A DNA stretch of 53,330 nt from Atopobium sp. (GTDB taxonomy: Bacteria > Actinomycetota > Coriobacteriia > Coriobacteriales > Atopobiaceae): NCBI GenBank assembly GCA_018376005.1, contig JAHACE010000001.1:1-53330 (forward strand), read 5' to 3'. Below are positions 27,052-35,881 of the stretch, in pieces. Each line of letters begins with the position of its first letter. Within the stretch, counting starts at the first letter, position 1. The notes under the pieces are model-generated. The model saw only the letters and a program-made list of their open reading frames with translations, had not been told where the DNA came from and searched no databases. The position numbers were made by a program, and so were the translations under genes.

Positions 27052-29136
27052 TTGGGCGTCTCAGATCTTTTCTCGCTAAATAAAGCTTCAAAGCAACCTC
27101 AGGGTTCTACCCTAGAGAAGATTTTGCTGCGCTCAAATAATGTCATTGCCGCTCTTAAAGACCTTGTTGCAAACAATCAGATTGCAGAGGCTGGTCTTCA
27201 AGAGATGCTGATGCGCTCTAAAAATCTCGAGAATACCAATCTGCCCAAGGGCGATGTTCATAAGCTGGACAGAACGGGTCGCTGGTGGTTCAACGCTAAC
27301 ACGATGGAGTGTGCACCAGAAGAGTACGATGCTTTTATTGCAACTGAGGCTATTCTCAACATTTCACAAGATGTTGAAGCCCTAAAGAATACACATGCTT
27401 CTGAGACAGATCTTCAGCTTGTTCGTACTACCCTCTCGCAGGTAGCAAGTCTCATGCCCAAGTCAGCTTCTCTTTCTGAGCAAGTTGCTCCTTTTAGCGG
27501 TAACGCTGATGGCAGCTCAGACTGGATGAAGCGTCTTTGGTTTGCCAACTATGTTGAGAACACGCCATTCCCTTTTAGGATGGTATACAACTTCTCTTAC
27601 AATCCACAACTTGATATTTTGTTATTCGAGTTCTTTGTAGCTCGTCCTCGCTGCTTTAGTTTCTTATCCGCAGAAAAGGCAGAGCAAATTGCAGCGGCGC
27701 GCGCTTACGCGCTGCGTACTTCTCTTTGCGTGGCTCGTATGGCACTTCAGAGCTGCAAAATCTCTCGCGTCTGCATCAATGGCAGCTTGCGCGGAGAAGA
27801 GCGTATTGTCCTATCTATGGACTTAAACGAGGCTGCGCTCGCACGCCTCTTGCCTACTGCAGCAAACACTCAAATTGACGGCAACAGCTTCCCACAAGAT
27901 CCAGCACTCAGGGTTTCTTTTGACCCTGAAGGTTGGTTTAGCGAGGTTGAGCCTTTTATGAAGCCAACAGATGAGTGGGTTTCTCCTCGTAGCTTCTTTG
28001 AAATGCCAGACCTGTCTGATCGTCCTTGTTCACCAGCAGTTACTGCTGTTTGTGGAGCCCAAAAAGTAAGCGATCTTGGGTACTCTGAGGCATCTCACCG
28101 CATTAGACTTTGGAACACCACTCTCAACAACATTCCAAAAGATTCTTCTACTGCAGATGCAGTTGGTAAATTTGAGGAAGCAAAAGCTTCAACTTCTGAT
28201 ATTTACGCCATTGAAGGCTTTGATAGAGTCATCCATGGCTTGGTTGAGGGTACCATCGATTTCTCGGACAGAAGGTCTATGGCTGAGAAATTCCTCTTTG
28301 GTTCGCCTTTGCAAAAAACGCTTCAATCCATAAATAACATCATGGATGGAGAGCCAGATGCAGACGCTCTAGAAAAGGTGCTTACAGAGCTTGAGTCTCA
28401 GGTTTCACCAACCCTTGATATGGGTCTCTATCTGGATGACTCTGATTCTATCTACAGATATTTTGATTCCCTCTCAGAGCGCGTAGCTTATAACCTTGCA
28501 TTCCCCAATGAGCCAAGAAAACTGGTGCTTATTCCAGACACCTATTTTATGTCTTTAGCAAGAATGGCTCGCGCCTACAACCTGCTTGAACAGCCAGAAA
28601 AAGCAGAACGCTATGCACAAGAAGCCCACAGAATCTCTCCTTTGGGAATTGATGCAACGCTGCTATTGGTAAGAACATTAGAAGACCAGTCAAAAGTCTT
28701 TGAGGCTGCAAAGCTGCTCAAAGACCTTATCGCACATATTTTCTCCAGCTCAGATGTTGCTCTGGTGTACTATCGCCTGGCCTATATGGAGTGGAAGCTA
28801 GGACGCTCTGACCTTTGTGCAGCTTGCTATCAAATGGCAATGATCATCGGCGGAAGTGTTGCTCAGCCTGCAAAAGAAGAGCTTGAAGACCTTCTCAAGG
28901 CAGACGCTTCTGTTAAGAAACTAGATACCCCTCAAGAGGTCTTCTCGTTCCTTAAGCAAAATGGTGTTCCTGTCTTTGACCAGAAAGCCGTATTTAACAA
29001 GGCAGTTGCTATTGGCAGCGCTTGTGTAAACGATGGCATTTACTGTGTTGGCCAAAACATGCTCAAGAACTGCCTTGAAATTACCTTTGACGATGCAGCT
29101 GCCAAGGTAGAAAGTTCACTGAGGACACCCTTCTAG
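27052..29136 (+). CDS. Large unrecognised cytosolic protein with TPR-like helices
   Basis: A 694-residue protein with no signal peptide or membrane segment and no motif I can assign to an enzyme. The start is TTG, supported by AAAGGAG 6 bases upstream; no better ATG lies nearby. Residues 500-630 look like helical repeats of TPR type (MARAYNLLEQPEKAERYAQEAHRISP, then LVYYRLAYMEWKLGRSDLCAACYQMAM). The N-terminal half includes WWFNANTMECAPEEYDAF and NFSYNPQLDILLFEFFVARP. It is a single-gene unit divergent from uvrB and convergent with coaE, inserted inside the conserved coaE-uvrB neighbourhood. It is probably a lineage-specific scaffold or binding protein (inference). Confidence 0.8.
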   Translation: MGVSDLFSLNKASKQPQGSTLEKILLRSNNVIAALKDLVANNQIAEAGLQEMLMRSKNLENTNLPKGDVHKLDRTGRWWFNANTMECAPEEYDAFIATEAILNISQDVEALKNTHASETDLQLVRTTLSQVASLMPKSASLSEQVAPFSGNADGSSDWMKRLWFANYVENTPFPFRMVYNFSYNPQLDILLFEFFVARPRCFSFLSAEKAEQIAAARAYALRTSLCVARMALQSCKISRVCINGSLRGEERIVLSMDLNEAALARLLPTAANTQIDGNSFPQDPALRVSFDPEGWFSEVEPFMKPTDEWVSPRSFFEMPDLSDRPCSPAVTAVCGAQKVSDLGYSEASHRIRLWNTTLNNIPKDSSTADAVGKFEEAKASTSDIYAIEGFDRVIHGLVEGTIDFSDRRSMAEKFLFGSPLQKTLQSINNIMDGEPDADALEKVLTELESQVSPTLDMGLYLDDSDSIYRYFDSLSERVAYNLAFPNEPRKLVLIPDTYFMSLARMARAYNLLEQPEKAERYAQEAHRISPLGIDATLLLVRTLEDQSKVFEAAKLLKDLIAHIFSSSDVALVYYRLAYMEWKLGRSDLCAACYQMAMIIGGSVAQPAKEELEDLLKADASVKKLDTPQEVFSFLKQNGVPVFDQKAVFNKAVAIGSACVNDGIYCVGQNMLKNCLEITFDDAAAKVESSLRTPF

Positions 29137-29159
29137 AGGCCGCGCACGTAAGCTATAAC

Positions 29160-29774
29160 TTATTGCTCTGAATGCTGGTTAAACCGAGCGTTTAACCAAA
29201 GTTCTACCTGCGCTTTAAGATCATCGAGGCCTTCAGAGTTTACAAACACCGTATCCGCCTGATTACGCAAATACGTATCGGAAGGCTGATGCGCTATACG
29301 CTGCTCAAACTCTTGGCGAGAAGATCCTCGCTGTTCAGCGCGTTCTGCTCTCAGTTCCAAAGGCGCTACAACAACGACAACTTCATCAACCAGCTCAAGC
29401 AAGTCTTCAACGCGGTCAAGCAGCGGAACCTCTACAAAGCAGAACTGAGCATCTGCAGCAGGAGCCTCTTTTGTAAGGAATTGACGCATATATTCCCTGA
29501 TAAAAGGCATCTCAAGTTCTTCTAAGAGCTCAGCAGATTCACTAGTGGCAAAAGCTCTGAGACCAAGCTCTCGCCTATTAATCTCATGAGTAACAGGATC
29601 TAGCAAATCGTTACCAAAAGCCTCTGCCACACGATACGTACACTCACATCCAGGTCTCAGAAGTCTACGAGAAACCTCATCAAGGTCAAAGCGCAGACCA
29701 CCTGCCGCTTCAAGCATTTTAGAAACAGTTGATTTGCCAGACGCCATCCCGCCGGCGAGAATTACCTTGTACAT
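29160..29774 (-). CDS. coaE: Dephospho-CoA kinase
   Basis: A 204-residue P-loop kinase catalysing the last step of CoA synthesis. Walker A GGMASGKST lies at residues 7-15. The CoA-domain motifs LRFDLDEVSRRLLRPG and the LID region around ELRAERAEQRGSSRQEFEQRIAHQ follow. The ATG at 29774 has AGGAG 8 bases upstream; an upstream GTG overlaps that ribosome site and is rejected. In actinobacteria coaE usually follows rpsA. Here the two are 16 kb apart. Confidence 0.93.
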   Translation of the reverse strand: MYKVILAGGMASGKSTVSKMLEAAGGLRFDLDEVSRRLLRPGCECTYRVAEAFGNDLLDPVTHEINRRELGLRAFATSESAELLEELEMPFIREYMRQFLTKEAPAADAQFCFVEVPLLDRVEDLLELVDEVVVVVAPLELRAERAEQRGSSRQEFEQRIAHQPSDTYLRNQADTVFVNSEGLDDLKAQVELWLNARFNQHSEQ

Positions 29775-29785
29775 GTAGTTCACTC

Positions 29786-30415
29786 CTATAACTGCAGTGC
29801 TGTATAAGAGCCTAGCAGTTTTACTTCTTCAGGAGTATGAGTTACCCAAATTACAACTTTTGATTCAATGAACGGTTTGACAGAGGCAATAACCTGCTGC
29901 TTAAGCGCTTCGTCTAATCCCTTAAGCGGTTCATCAAAGAGCAAGATGTCTGCATCTGCAAAGAGGGTACGTAAAAGAGCAACGCGTCTCTTTTGACCAC
30001 CGGAAAACTCAGAAACAGGCTTGTTTTCTGTTCCTTCAAGTCCTACCTCACAAAGCGCCTCTTTAATACGCTCTCGAGCGCTTTGTTTTTGCTCCTTTGA
30101 GTGCAACTGTATAGCAAGCATGATATTTGCCATAACGCTCAAGTTTTCTAGCAGTCTATCTTCCTGAAACATCATGACCGTTTTAGCGTTAGGCGATGTA
30201 AGCACTGTGCCTGAATCAGCCACTTCGAGACCACAAAGAATACGAAGAAGTGTTGTTTTCCCTGCTCCAGAGGGCTCAGAGAGTACGTACACTCCCCTCT
30301 CAAACTTGTAGGAAAAATCATCAAGCACAACCGTATTACCAAACGATTTAGTGATGTTTTTTGCCTCAAGCAAATGCTCGGTTGCATAGGCACAATTAGT
30401 TGTGTTCATACTCAT
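29786..30415 (-). CDS. ABC transporter ATP-binding protein (nitrate/sulfonate/thiamine-precursor type)
   Basis: A short, 209-residue ATPase of the SsuB/TauB/ThiZ group. Walker A reads SEPSGAGKTT, with Glu for the usual first Gly. Signature SGGQKRRVALLRTL, Walker B ILLFDEPLKGLD and H-loop VTHTPEE follow. The start is placed at the ATG overlapping the permease stop (ATGA), giving coupling. Extending upstream would intrude on the permease and adds a Cys- and Arg-rich stretch foreign to the family. Substrate unknown. Confidence 0.85.
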   Translation of the reverse strand: MSMNTTNCAYATEHLLEAKNITKSFGNTVVLDDFSYKFERGVYVLSEPSGAGKTTLLRILCGLEVADSGTVLTSPNAKTVMMFQEDRLLENLSVMANIMLAIQLHSKEQKQSARERIKEALCEVGLEGTENKPVSEFSGGQKRRVALLRTLFADADILLFDEPLKGLDEALKQQVIASVKPFIESKVVIWVTHTPEEVKLLGSYTALQL

Positions 30416-31329
30416 GAGCAGCTCTTTTCTAGCCTTGCAGCGGCCCATGAAACTAACCGCATCACGATCTTCTCGCCAAGTGCGCTCATCACAATAACCA
30501 CAAGCGTCCACGCAAAAAGGGCTGGCGTATCCAAATACACTTTAGCGTTATAGAGGTGCTCGCCAATGGAGAATGCGGGAAGGCCAATGACCTCGGCAGC
30601 AATTCCCGACTTCCAGCAAAACCCCATGGCAAGTGAGGTTGCTGTCTTAAGCGAAGGCATAAGCTGCGACAAATAAATTGCTTTAATGCGTTGCCAGCCG
30701 TGAATTTGGTATACATCAGCCATCTCAATGAGCTGCTGGTCAGTGCTGAGGAGCCCCTCAAGTACCGCAATGTAGATGATAGGAAGTGCCATCAAAAATG
30801 AAATTGAAATTGAAAGGTAGGGCGTGCGAACCCAGATTAGTAGCAAGATGACAAACGATGCCACGGGAATTGATTTGATTGTAGAAATAAGCGGCTCAAA
30901 AAGAATCTTGATCAACTTGTACTTAAAACTCAAAAACGCCAGCAAGGAACCAGCCGTAAAAGCAAGTGCTCCACCAGCAAAAATACGCAAAAGAGAAAGA
31001 CCAATAGAAACCCAAAACTCGCGTAGTTGAGCTAGCGAGAAAAGCGTCTGAATGGTCTGAATGGGTGAAGTTAAAACAATATCCTGATTGATGACAACCG
31101 CAGCTATCTGCCACACGACAAGCCAAAATACCAGTGCGCCTAAACGTGCTCCCCAGCTAGAAGCAACTTTGCGCACAGTCGGTTTGCCTTGCACGCGGCC
31201 CGCACCTTGGGTCTGACCTGCGCTTTGGGCCTGATCGTTTTTCTCGACAGAAAAATCTGCCGAGGCAGCGCCTTTCTCGGCGCCACCTCGGGCAGAAATA
31301 CTATCTTTTATATGCGGGTTATGCGCCAA
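30412..31329 (-). CDS. ABC transporter permease (SsuC/TauC/ThiX type)
   Basis: A 305-residue permease with about six membrane helices from residue 63 on and the coupling loop around VYQIHGWQRIKAIYLSQLMPSLKTA. The first 55 residues are hydrophilic, rich in Gln, Gly and Ala, and atypical. The TTG start overlaps the binding-protein gene by 11 bases and has only a distant GGAGA. An internal start near residue 50 cannot be excluded. It works with the flanking ATPase and binding protein. Confidence 0.83.
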   Translation of the reverse strand: MAHNPHIKDSISARGGAEKGAASADFSVEKNDQAQSAGQTQGAGRVQGKPTVRKVASSWGARLGALVFWLVVWQIAAVVINQDIVLTSPIQTIQTLFSLAQLREFWVSIGLSLLRIFAGGALAFTAGSLLAFLSFKYKLIKILFEPLISTIKSIPVASFVILLLIWVRTPYLSISISFLMALPIIYIAVLEGLLSTDQQLIEMADVYQIHGWQRIKAIYLSQLMPSLKTATSLAMGFCWKSGIAAEVIGLPAFSIGEHLYNAKVYLDTPALFAWTLVVIVMSALGEKIVMRLVSWAAARLEKSCS

Positions 31330-32335
31330 AGTAGAAATCGTCTCCAGGAACCTGTCCGCCTACTGCCTGAGAATTAGCCTCAGCCAGAATGCCTAAGTAA
31401 CTTGAAAGTGCGCTCTTCATATCTGCGCCATCAATATACGTAATATTACACTTAGGCAGCGCAACCTTGGCAATAGGCTCTGGAACAATGCCGTATTTGC
31501 CTACAAGCGTAGCAGCCTCATCTGGATGATCAACCGCAAATGCAACAGAGTCTTTGTAGTGAGAAAGCAGGGCTGTTACCGCATCTGGAGAATCTGAGAT
31601 GAGCTTTGAAGAAATAATAGTTACGCCAGCAATCAGCTTGCTCTGAGGATTGACAGCCTCCCATTCAGCGCCAAGGTCGATTGCAATGCGAATCTGGCTG
31701 TTCTTGCTTTGTGCCACCGTAACAAAAGGCTGTGGGAGCAGCGCAATTCCCTCTGGATCTTGAGCTAGAGCAGCAACACACTCGGTATGTTCGCTCTTCC
31801 ACTCTACTTGGACGTCCTCACCAAGTGTCATGCCATTTTTACTCAGCAGGTAGGACAATGTGTACTCTGGGACTGCACCCTTACCAGAAGCGTAGAGCGT
31901 CTTTCCCTTGAGGTCAGTAAGCTTAGAGATAGCGCTACCCGTCTCAACAATGTAAAGGACGTTCAATACGTTAAGACAAGCTACCTTATAGGCGCCTTTG
32001 GTCTTGTTAAAGAGCGTAGCTGCAAGGTTTGCAGGAATAGATGCAACGTCAACATCGCCCTGGGCAACCTTAGCAACTACCTGATCAGGAGCATCCAAAA
32101 TCTCAAACGAGTAGTTGTTATCGGTAATGTTTTGCGCCTCAACCTCGCTCATGAACTTAACCAAGCCCATGGCAGTAGGACCTTTAAGCGTTGCAACTTT
32201 TACCGCAACAGGATTAGATTTCTTAGCCTCATCTTTTGTGGCGTCCTGAGACTTCTCTTGGTCTGTTCCCTTGCAGCCAAACAGTGCTGTAGCTGGAATG
32301 AGACCTGCAAGCTTAAGGAACGAACGTCTATCCAT
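31319..32335 (-). CDS. Solute-binding lipoprotein of an SsuA/ThiY-like ABC importer
   Basis: A 338-residue binding protein. The N-terminus MDRRSFLKLAGLIPATALFGC has a Tat-like RR motif and a lipobox with Cys21. The body resembles NMT1/THI5-like or SsuA-like proteins (VASIPANLAATLFNK, LTDLKGKTLYASGKGAVPEYTLSYLL). Such systems carry sulfonates, nitrate, or thiamine precursors, but no TPP riboswitch is visible upstream. A DtxR-like inverted repeat lies 28-40 bases before the start, which hints at metal-linked control. Substrate unassigned. Confidence 0.83.
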   Translation of the reverse strand: MDRRSFLKLAGLIPATALFGCKGTDQEKSQDATKDEAKKSNPVAVKVATLKGPTAMGLVKFMSEVEAQNITDNNYSFEILDAPDQVVAKVAQGDVDVASIPANLAATLFNKTKGAYKVACLNVLNVLYIVETGSAISKLTDLKGKTLYASGKGAVPEYTLSYLLSKNGMTLGEDVQVEWKSEHTECVAALAQDPEGIALLPQPFVTVAQSKNSQIRIAIDLGAEWEAVNPQSKLIAGVTIISSKLISDSPDAVTALLSHYKDSVAFAVDHPDEAATLVGKYGIVPEPIAKVALPKCNITYIDGADMKSALSSYLGILAEANSQAVGGQVPGDDFYFGA

Positions 32336-32362
32336 GAATCACTCCTGACTCGAAAAGTTAAC

Positions 32363-32375
32363 TAAGGCTACCTTA
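32363..32375. promoter_or_regulatory. DtxR-like inverted repeat upstream of the ABC importer
   Basis: TAAGG-CTA-CCTTA is a 5-base inverted repeat. On the minus strand the wider AAGGTAGCCTTAGTTAA resembles the DtxR/IdeR iron box TTAGGTTAGCCTAACCTAA with a one-base gap. Confidence 0.3.
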
Positions 32376-32455
32376 TCACGTCTACGGCAAAATTCACACG
32401 ATATACAGCATATCTTACAAACTCTTTGATACATCTATGAGAACAAGACGCACTC

Positions 32456-32485
32456 ATGGCGAGAAAAACTAGTTCTTCTCGCCAT
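32456..32485 (-). terminator. Hairpin spanning the M42 peptidase stop codon
   Basis: A perfect 10-base stem ATGGCGAGAA with its complement closes a 10-base loop containing the stop codon. No T-run follows, so it is a weak terminator or an mRNA-end stabiliser. Confidence 0.4.
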
Positions 32486-33530
32486 ATCCAAGGACGTACG
32501 CACGACACAGGTTCTCGGTGCCGATAATTGCATCGATGTGGCAGCGCTCGCGACCGTGAGTGTTGAGACATGCTGGACCAAATGCGCCGCTCTTAAGATC
32601 GTTGCCGGAGAAATATGCAGCGTTAGCATCAGTTGAGAAGTGGAAGGCAACCTGCTGGTTCCACTTTTCTGGCTCAACAACCTCCTGCGCACACGCAATA
32701 AGTTTGTTGGAAACTTCCCAATCGTAAGGCGAGCGAATATCAGAAACAATGATGCCTACGTGGTGCTCGTTTGAATTGTAGTCAGGGCCAATAAGGGTAA
32801 TGTCCAGCGATACGTACTCATCCACCTCAACAGGCAAGAATGCGCCGCCGTGACCAATCTCCTCGTACATTGGGAATGCAAACAAGGTGTTATAGAGGGG
32901 TTTCTCGCCAGATTGCGCCAGCCAACGGAGTGTATGAAGCTGTGCGGCAACACAAGCCTTATCGTCGATAAAGCGAGAAACCATATAGCCGTTGTCATAC
33001 ATCTCAAAGTGAGGATCAATGGCAATAACTGCACCCTCTGAGACGCCCAGCGCACGAGCCTCTTCAGCAGAAGAAACATCAGCAATAAGCGAGATGGACA
33101 TGTTGTCCTCGTTGCGCTCCATAGTTCGAGCGTCTTCAAAGACGTGAACGGAGTGGTGATTGCAGATTACCTGACCATCAACAACGGAGCCATCTCTGCA
33201 GACAACATGGCAGGTCTCGCCCTCAATGCTGTGGTAGTTGATGCCGCCCAGCTGGCGAACGCGCAGTGTGCCGTCTGAATTGAAGCCGCGAACAATCAGG
33301 CCAATGGTGTCAAGGTGAGCATTAACGCCCACAGTCTTGCTGGTATCTTTACCCTCTACCAGGACATACGCCGTAGCTTTGTTGTCAATCTGAAGCTCAT
33401 AGCCCGCCTCGGTGACAAGCTCTCGAAGCAGCTCATGGATGCGCTCGTAGTAGCCAACAGGGCTATCGCACTCAACAAGCTTCTTTGTAGTATCAATCAA
33501 ATACTGTGTATCAGTTTCAAAATGAGTCAT
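32469..33530 (-). CDS. M42-family metallo-aminopeptidase
   Basis: A 353-residue peptidase of the M42/glutamyl-aminopeptidase group, expected to be a cytosolic multimer that trims N-terminal residues from imported peptides. Metal and catalytic positions are visible: AHLDTIG (first His and Asp), SRFIDDKA (bridging Asp), MYEEIGHGG (catalytic Glu and ligand Glu), and THGRERCH near the C-terminus. RBS TAGGAG precedes the ATG. It lies 9 bases after pepT in a peptide-degrading pair, next to an opp importer. Confidence 0.9.
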   Translation of the reverse strand: MTHFETDTQYLIDTTKKLVECDSPVGYYERIHELLRELVTEAGYELQIDNKATAYVLVEGKDTSKTVGVNAHLDTIGLIVRGFNSDGTLRVRQLGGINYHSIEGETCHVVCRDGSVVDGQVICNHHSVHVFEDARTMERNEDNMSISLIADVSSAEEARALGVSEGAVIAIDPHFEMYDNGYMVSRFIDDKACVAAQLHTLRWLAQSGEKPLYNTLFAFPMYEEIGHGGAFLPVEVDEYVSLDITLIGPDYNSNEHHVGIIVSDIRSPYDWEVSNKLIACAQEVVEPEKWNQQVAFHFSTDANAAYFSGNDLKSGAFGPACLNTHGRERCHIDAIIGTENLCRAYVLGYGEKN

Positions 33531-33539
33531 GACTATCTC

Positions 33540-34790
33540 CTAGTTTTGTGGATGGGTGTAAAGCTCTACCAGGTGCTCCAGCATGTCAACCATACCCTCA
33601 AGCTCGGGGACAGGAACAAATTCTCTGACGCCGTGAGCGTTGTAGTAGCAGGCAGAGAGATTGGCGCATGGGAACCCTCTAAAGGAAAGTTGGGATCCGT
33701 CGGTGCCGCCACGCATTGGAATGCAGGTCATCTCTACGCCGACCTTCTCGTATGCAGTGCGTGCATTCTCGATTAAGTGCGCATACTCAGGCTTTAATAC
33801 GATGTCAGCCAAGTTGTGATACTGGTCGTGAATCTCAACGGAAAGTACCTCAGAGCCAATCTGCTTGTTTACATACGCTGCAGCATCAACCATCAACTGC
33901 TTACGGCGCTCAACCTTTGCCTGGTCATGGTCTCGAATAATGTAATCAGCGCGAGCAGACTCGCAATCACCGTTGACGCGCTCCAGATAGAAGAAGCCAT
34001 CATAGCCCTCGGTGAACTCAGGACGCTCCGCAGGTGGAAGCAGCTCGTGGAAGCGCATAATTGCCTCGGATGCATTGATCATCTGGCCTTTTGCGGTACC
34101 CGTATGAACCGAAAGTCCGTGAGCACGCACAAACACCTCAGCGGCATTGAAGGTCTCGTAGCAGAACTCGCCAAAGGGACCACCGTCAATGGTGTAACCA
34201 TAAGCTGCGCCAAAAGCGTCAAGGTCCAGAAGAGCTGCGCCGTGGCCAATCTCCTCATCAGGAACAAACGCAAGTGCAATACGCGGGTGCTTGAGCTCTG
34301 GATGCTCTTTGTAGCGAGCAAGCAAGCTGACCAGCATGGCAATGCCAGCTTTGTCATCGCCGCCAAGCAGCGACGTGCCATCAGTGGTAACCAGCTGCCA
34401 GCCAACCATGTGATCAAGCTGCGGATTAGTCTCTGGGCTAATATAGACCTCTCTGCCCTCACGATCAGAACCAACTACTAGCTTGCCGCCCTTATACGCA
34501 ACAACCTGAGGATGAACGGGGTTACCCCAAGACTGCCAAGCCGTATCAATGTGGCAGCAGAAACCAAGAGTTGGAAGGTCCTCCAAACCCTTGCTTGCAG
34601 GCCAGTGAGCAACCACATAAGCGTGCTTGTCAACAACTACATTTTCTGCGCCAAGCTCACGAAGATCAGCTGCAACAACCTCAGCCATCTGGTGCTGAGA
34701 CTCAGTTGAAGGAACAGCATCTGCCGTCAGAGGATTAGACTGAGAAGAAACTTTGCAATACGCAATAAATCTATCTAGAACGTCACTCAT
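33540..34790 (-). CDS. pepT: Peptidase T (tripeptide aminopeptidase)
   Basis: A 416-residue M20B metallopeptidase that removes N-terminal residues from tripeptides. Family marks are GFCCHIDTA (first zinc ligands), GGDDKAGIA with the bridging Asp, PDEEIGHGA with the catalytic Glu, YTIDGGPFGE, and PMRGGTDGSQLSFRGFPCANL. The closing His motif is NAHGVREFVP, a variant of the usual GGHNFHGKHEF. Start MSDVLDRF is typical. It is separated from the upstream amidotransferase by a terminator. Confidence 0.95.
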   Translation of the reverse strand: MSDVLDRFIAYCKVSSQSNPLTADAVPSTESQHQMAEVVAADLRELGAENVVVDKHAYVVAHWPASKGLEDLPTLGFCCHIDTAWQSWGNPVHPQVVAYKGGKLVVGSDREGREVYISPETNPQLDHMVGWQLVTTDGTSLLGGDDKAGIAMLVSLLARYKEHPELKHPRIALAFVPDEEIGHGAALLDLDAFGAAYGYTIDGGPFGEFCYETFNAAEVFVRAHGLSVHTGTAKGQMINASEAIMRFHELLPPAERPEFTEGYDGFFYLERVNGDCESARADYIIRDHDQAKVERRKQLMVDAAAYVNKQIGSEVLSVEIHDQYHNLADIVLKPEYAHLIENARTAYEKVGVEMTCIPMRGGTDGSQLSFRGFPCANLSACYYNAHGVREFVPVPELEGMVDMLEHLVELYTHPQN

Positions 34791-34802
34791 AAAACTCCCT
34801 TA

Positions 34803-34838
34803 CAAAAAACTGCGCTAACCAAATAGTTAACGCAGTTT
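34803..34838 (-). terminator. Terminator after the PuuD-like gene
   Basis: A 13-pair stem AAACTGCGTTAAC with its partner, one G-T pair included, followed on the minus strand by TTTTTT. It lies 15 bases after the PuuD-like stop. Confidence 0.8.
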
Positions 34839-34852
34839 AGAGTATCAATGTA

Positions 34853-35647
34853 TTAACGAGAAGACCGTGAGGCTCGTGAAGCTGTAACAAAGGATTTCCA
34901 AAGTTCACAGTCAGCTTTGCTGTATTGCCAACCATACTCTGGATGCCACTGCACACCTAGAGTAAACGTCTTGCCCTTGACCTCGGCTCCTTCAATAATG
35001 CCGTCTGAAGCATACGCAACTACATTAAGCTCAGCGGAAACCTTTTTCAGAGCCTCATCGTGATACGAGTTTGCTTGAATGTCTTCAACCTTACCCAGAG
35101 CGTTGTACAGCAAAGAATCTTTTTGAATATGAACAGCATGAGCAGGATGGTACAAATTTGCCGAATGCGTCCAGAACACATGATTTTCTGTTGGCTCAAG
35201 GGTGTGCAAATCTTGTACAAGTGTACCGCCCAGTACAACATTCAAAAGTTGAAGACCACGACAAATAGCAAGTAAAGGTTTATCGGCAGCAAGTACCTGT
35301 TTTACGAGCTCAAACTCAAGCCTGTCTCTTATGGGACACAGACGATTAAGATCACGTGGTTCTTCTCCCCAATTGCGCGGATCAACATCATGACCACCGG
35401 TAAGGCAGAAGCCGTCACACATCTCAACAAACTGAGCAATAACCTCTGGGTCATCAGTCAAAGGCGCCATGATAGGAATGCCGCCAGCTGCAAGGATGGC
35501 GTCAAATTGGATCTGTCCGACAGAAGCAGAATCAGAAAAATTTTCTTCAGGCATCCAACGAGGGGTTACACAGATAAGAGGACGCTCAGAAGCAGGAAGA
35601 TCTGGAACATCATTGAATGCATCTTTTACGATATCTGGAATAACCAC
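34853..35647 (-). CDS. Class I glutamine-amidotransferase-like hydrolase (PuuD/peptidase C26 family)
   Basis: A 264-residue protein. The nucleophile Cys129 sits in LLAICRG. The oxyanion region reads LTGGHDVDP, and the His-Glu pair is in GVQWHPEY near the C-terminus. PuuD hydrolyses gamma-glutamyl-GABA in putrescine breakdown; relatives cleave other gamma-glutamyl amides. No other puu genes are near, so the substrate is open. GTG start with GAGGG upstream; monocistronic, with its own terminator. Confidence 0.86.
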   Translation of the reverse strand: MVIPDIVKDAFNDVPDLPASERPLICVTPRWMPEENFSDSASVGQIQFDAILAAGGIPIMAPLTDDPEVIAQFVEMCDGFCLTGGHDVDPRNWGEEPRDLNRLCPIRDRLEFELVKQVLAADKPLLAICRGLQLLNVVLGGTLVQDLHTLEPTENHVFWTHSANLYHPAHAVHIQKDSLLYNALGKVEDIQANSYHDEALKKVSAELNVVAYASDGIIEGAEVKGKTFTLGVQWHPEYGWQYSKADCELWKSFVTASRASRSSR

Positions 35648-35765
35648 AAAACCCTCTTATCAGTCAGTACTTCTATCTAAATTCACGTTAAAGGTATACC
35701 CTTTTTGAGTCTTTGACTTTATCGCTTTTGCGTTTTTCATGCCACCCTGACAACTCTTCCTCCAC

Positions 35766-35790
35766 AATGTTTTTTCACTCATGAAACATT
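35766..35790. repeat. Inverted repeat upstream of the second oppA
   Basis: AATGTTT and AAACATT are perfect 7-base arms 11 bases apart. They lie about 90 bases before the start at 35882 and upstream of a TACAAT candidate -10. It could be an operator. Confidence 0.35.
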
Positions 35791-35881
35791 TTTCTGTATT
35801 GCATACAATTAATTTGGGTATTAAGAAGCCAGTTCTTACATTTAAACTTCATGTTTTGAAGATACAAACGGAAGGCGCCCT

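Noticed and set aside
30416..30511. Longer N-terminus for the short ABC ATPase
   Set aside because: It would lie inside the permease gene and adds Cys- and Arg-rich sequence with no match to the family. The ATGA overlap start is typical.
32336..32468. TPP riboswitch before the SsuA/ThiY-like operon
   Set aside because: None of the conserved TPP elements (CTGAGA, ACCTGA type) are visible in the 133-base region.
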